Shown piece after piece: positions 62,300-64,000 of a stretch of DNA of 64,000 bases (its first letter is position 1; each line of letters begins with the position of its first letter). A program made the translations under genes and the position numbers. The notes below the pieces were generated by a model. It was not told where the DNA came from and did no database searches. It was given only the letters and a program-made list of their open reading frames with translations. The stretch is from Sipunculus nudus (Eukaryota; Annelida; Sipuncula; Golfingiida; Sipunculidae): NCBI GenBank assembly GCA_026874595.1, contig CM049314.1, positions 29,589,729 through 29,653,728 on the forward strand. The letters are read 5' to 3'.

Positions 62300-63268
62300 A
62301 TGATGAGTATTAATGTGACAGAGTTGATAGAAGCCCACACGAACAAGACGCCGCCATCGGGTCTGCAGGCGGTAGAAATTGCTATTATTACTATAAATGC
62401 TGTGCTTTGCCCAGTCACTGCTCTGGCTAATCTACTGGTCTTGGTTGTGCTTCAGCGGTACCGGGAATTATGGACGTTACCGAACCTGACAGTGGCCAAC
62501 CTTGCGTTTGCTGATCTGTTATCAGCTATTTTTGGGCTTCCTTTTTATACTGCTATGCAGTTTAGTCCTTTACATCTATACCGCAGTAAATACATATGCA
62601 TGGCTGGAATGTCTTTCATAATCTTCTTTATTTTCATCACCATAGCAAGTATTAACGTCATTGCACTGGAGCGCTACCTGGCGGTGGTTTACCCGTTCTT
62701 TTACAAGACGCCACGAGCCGGACACGTGATAGTTGGCACAATTATTGGGACTTGGTTGTTAGGGATCATGATAATGGTAGTTGCCCCTATGGCTGGTTGG
62801 AACAAATGGAAGCCAAACAAACTTTGCTCATTACAATATACTCATTCACGGGATTTCGCGATAATTATGGCAATTTTTCTTATATTACTGCTAGGATCGG
62901 CTACTGTCCAATATGTCCGTATAGCTCTAGTTGTTAAGAAACATCGGAACGCGATCAGAAAACAGCGACAAATAGTCCGCCAGACATCGGAGGGAAAACA
63001 ATCCAAACGGCTCAACCGGATGTTGCTCATTCTGCTTGGACTTTACTACGCATGCGTGGCGCCATATTTGATCGTCAGTGTCACCAAGCTGTTTCACGGT
63101 GAAGTTGAGCCTTTGTGGTTGACTGTTGTCACAAGATGTATGGTATCGTTTTCTCTTGTTAATTCTTTAATCAATCCCATTGTTTATTGCTCTCATAACA
63201 AAGCATTCCGCTTAGGTTTTAAGAAAATGATTTTTCGCACAAACACTTTGAACCCGGTAGATGTGTAA
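62300..63268 (+). CDS. class A (rhodopsin-like) G-protein-coupled receptor, single coding exon
   Basis: A 322-residue seven-helix receptor for the plasma membrane. Visible landmarks: N-glycosylation sites NVT (5-7) and NKT (15-17); helix 1 with N44; helix 2 LAFAD with D72; Cys100 before helix 3 and Cys176 in loop 2 for the usual disulphide; ERYLAV (124-129) in the DRY position; W152 in helix 4; a basic third loop (about 213-240); CVAP (252-255) where CWxP is usual; and NPIVY (292-296) in helix 7. Helix 5 has no proline. The GWNKW in loop 2 recalls adenosine-type receptors of the MECA group, but that is only a hint and the ligand is unknown. ATG at 62300 is the first ATG after an in-frame TGA at 62240; a GTG just before it is not a likely start. 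No introns, frameshifts or stops within the CDS. Confidence 0.93.
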   Translation: MMSINVTELIEAHTNKTPPSGLQAVEIAIITINAVLCPVTALANLLVLVVLQRYRELWTLPNLTVANLAFADLLSAIFGLPFYTAMQFSPLHLYRSKYICMAGMSFIIFFIFITIASINVIALERYLAVVYPFFYKTPRAGHVIVGTIIGTWLLGIMIMVVAPMAGWNKWKPNKLCSLQYTHSRDFAIIMAIFLILLLGSATVQYVRIALVVKKHRNAIRKQRQIVRQTSEGKQSKRLNRMLLILLGLYYACVAPYLIVSVTKLFHGEVEPLWLTVVTRCMVSFSLVNSLINPIVYCSHNKAFRLGFKKMIFRTNTLNPVDV

Positions 63269-64000
63269 TGGCGTATGTATTGTACACAGACCGTGAATCC
63301 CTATATTTATAAATTGGCTCAAACAAATTTCAGTCAACTTTATTTCCCTATCCTATAGCATATCCTTTATCAGTAAATATTGCCTGCCAGAGCATTAATA
63401 GTTTCTCAAGACCGGAATCCTAGCTTGCAATTTTTTAACTGCCCTATAGACCAGCGGAAAATGTTTGGTGTTCTTATGATTTGTCTTTTTCAGTCAATCG
63501 ACACCATGCGACACACAGATTCCCTCAATATATACTGCACAGATTAATATGGAAAGATTGATAAAATTAACTTAACGTGTTTAGCCAATACTATACTTAA
63601 AGGGATTCAACCATTTGTGTATTTTGTGAAGCACAAGTGTGAGAAGAGAATATTGCGATACTGTGATAATGATAATAACGGCTAATTATATATTCTAAGG
63701 AACAGGAGCAGCTCATTAACTTATTTGAAGACATTTATCATACCCACGTATGTGAGCATACTGGACATTGAGGATGTGTCCATTACGAAGATTTGTCACA
63801 ACCGAAATAGGAAAACCGCATGTTCATTTTAATCATGTGAAACACGTATAGTTAACTGAACGATATACAATAAATATTACAGAGAAATATGTTTCTTAAT
63901 TGTAACAACCACAAATAAAATATACCCATACCAACTTGTTGATATGCCAGCTGTTAGCCAGAGCGGATTTAGTGGGCACGATCCCCTTTTTTATCAGCCT
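63269..64000. other. 3' flank / probable 3'UTR of the receptor
   Basis: No further gene seen. Possible polyadenylation signals AATAAA occur at 63869-63874 and 63914-63919, consistent with an untranslated tail of about 600-650 bases. Unproven. Confidence 0.35.

Overview
The window looks like nuclear DNA of an AT-rich invertebrate, most likely a marine lophotrochozoan (mollusc-like). The genes are split by spliceosomal introns. Long (AT)n tracts are everywhere, and tRNA-derived SINEs, hAT-type and pogo/Tigger-type miniature transposons and many low-copy dispersed repeats fill the non-coding DNA. Species cannot be read from the sequence; the clade is inferred from general character.

Left part (1-28,473): two tandem minus-strand copies of a multi-exon major facilitator transporter of the oxalate:formate antiporter-like / monocarboxylate-transporter-like type. 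The distal copy (here gene B, 19,935-28,446) can be followed through 11 coding exons whose phases all match and total 468 codons including the stop, but exon 4 carries an in-frame TAG. The second copy (gene A, 1,145-6,589) has exons 1-7 in the window and continues beyond the left edge. Both copies share intron positions and phases, a GC donor after exon 7 and a probable 5'UTR intron. A degraded exon 2 of a third copy lies on the plus strand at about 36,840-36,941. Between A and B lie a hAT-like element with a perfect 8-bp target duplication, a foldback repeat family and a degenerate minisatellite.

Middle part (28.7-62 kb): no convincing gene. It holds a second hAT-like element just upstream of gene B, a near-perfect 74-bp palindrome, a frameshifted Tigger-like transposase tail, a repeat family rich in AGGTCA half-sites, several duplicated non-coding segments, pogo-like MITEs, a second SINE, many microsatellites and one CpG-rich stretch near 45.4 kb that may be a promoter of something not visible here.

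Right end (62,300-63,268): one intact single-exon class A G-protein-coupled receptor of 322 residues on the plus strand, with a GAT microsatellite directly before its start codon.

The transporter array and the receptor show no obvious functional link. I saw no clear evidence of a wholly new biological system. The most notable signals are the recently duplicated and decaying transporter array with unusual splice donors, the long palindrome, and the foldback and AGGTCA repeat families. Percent identities are hand counts over short stretches, and no database search was possible.
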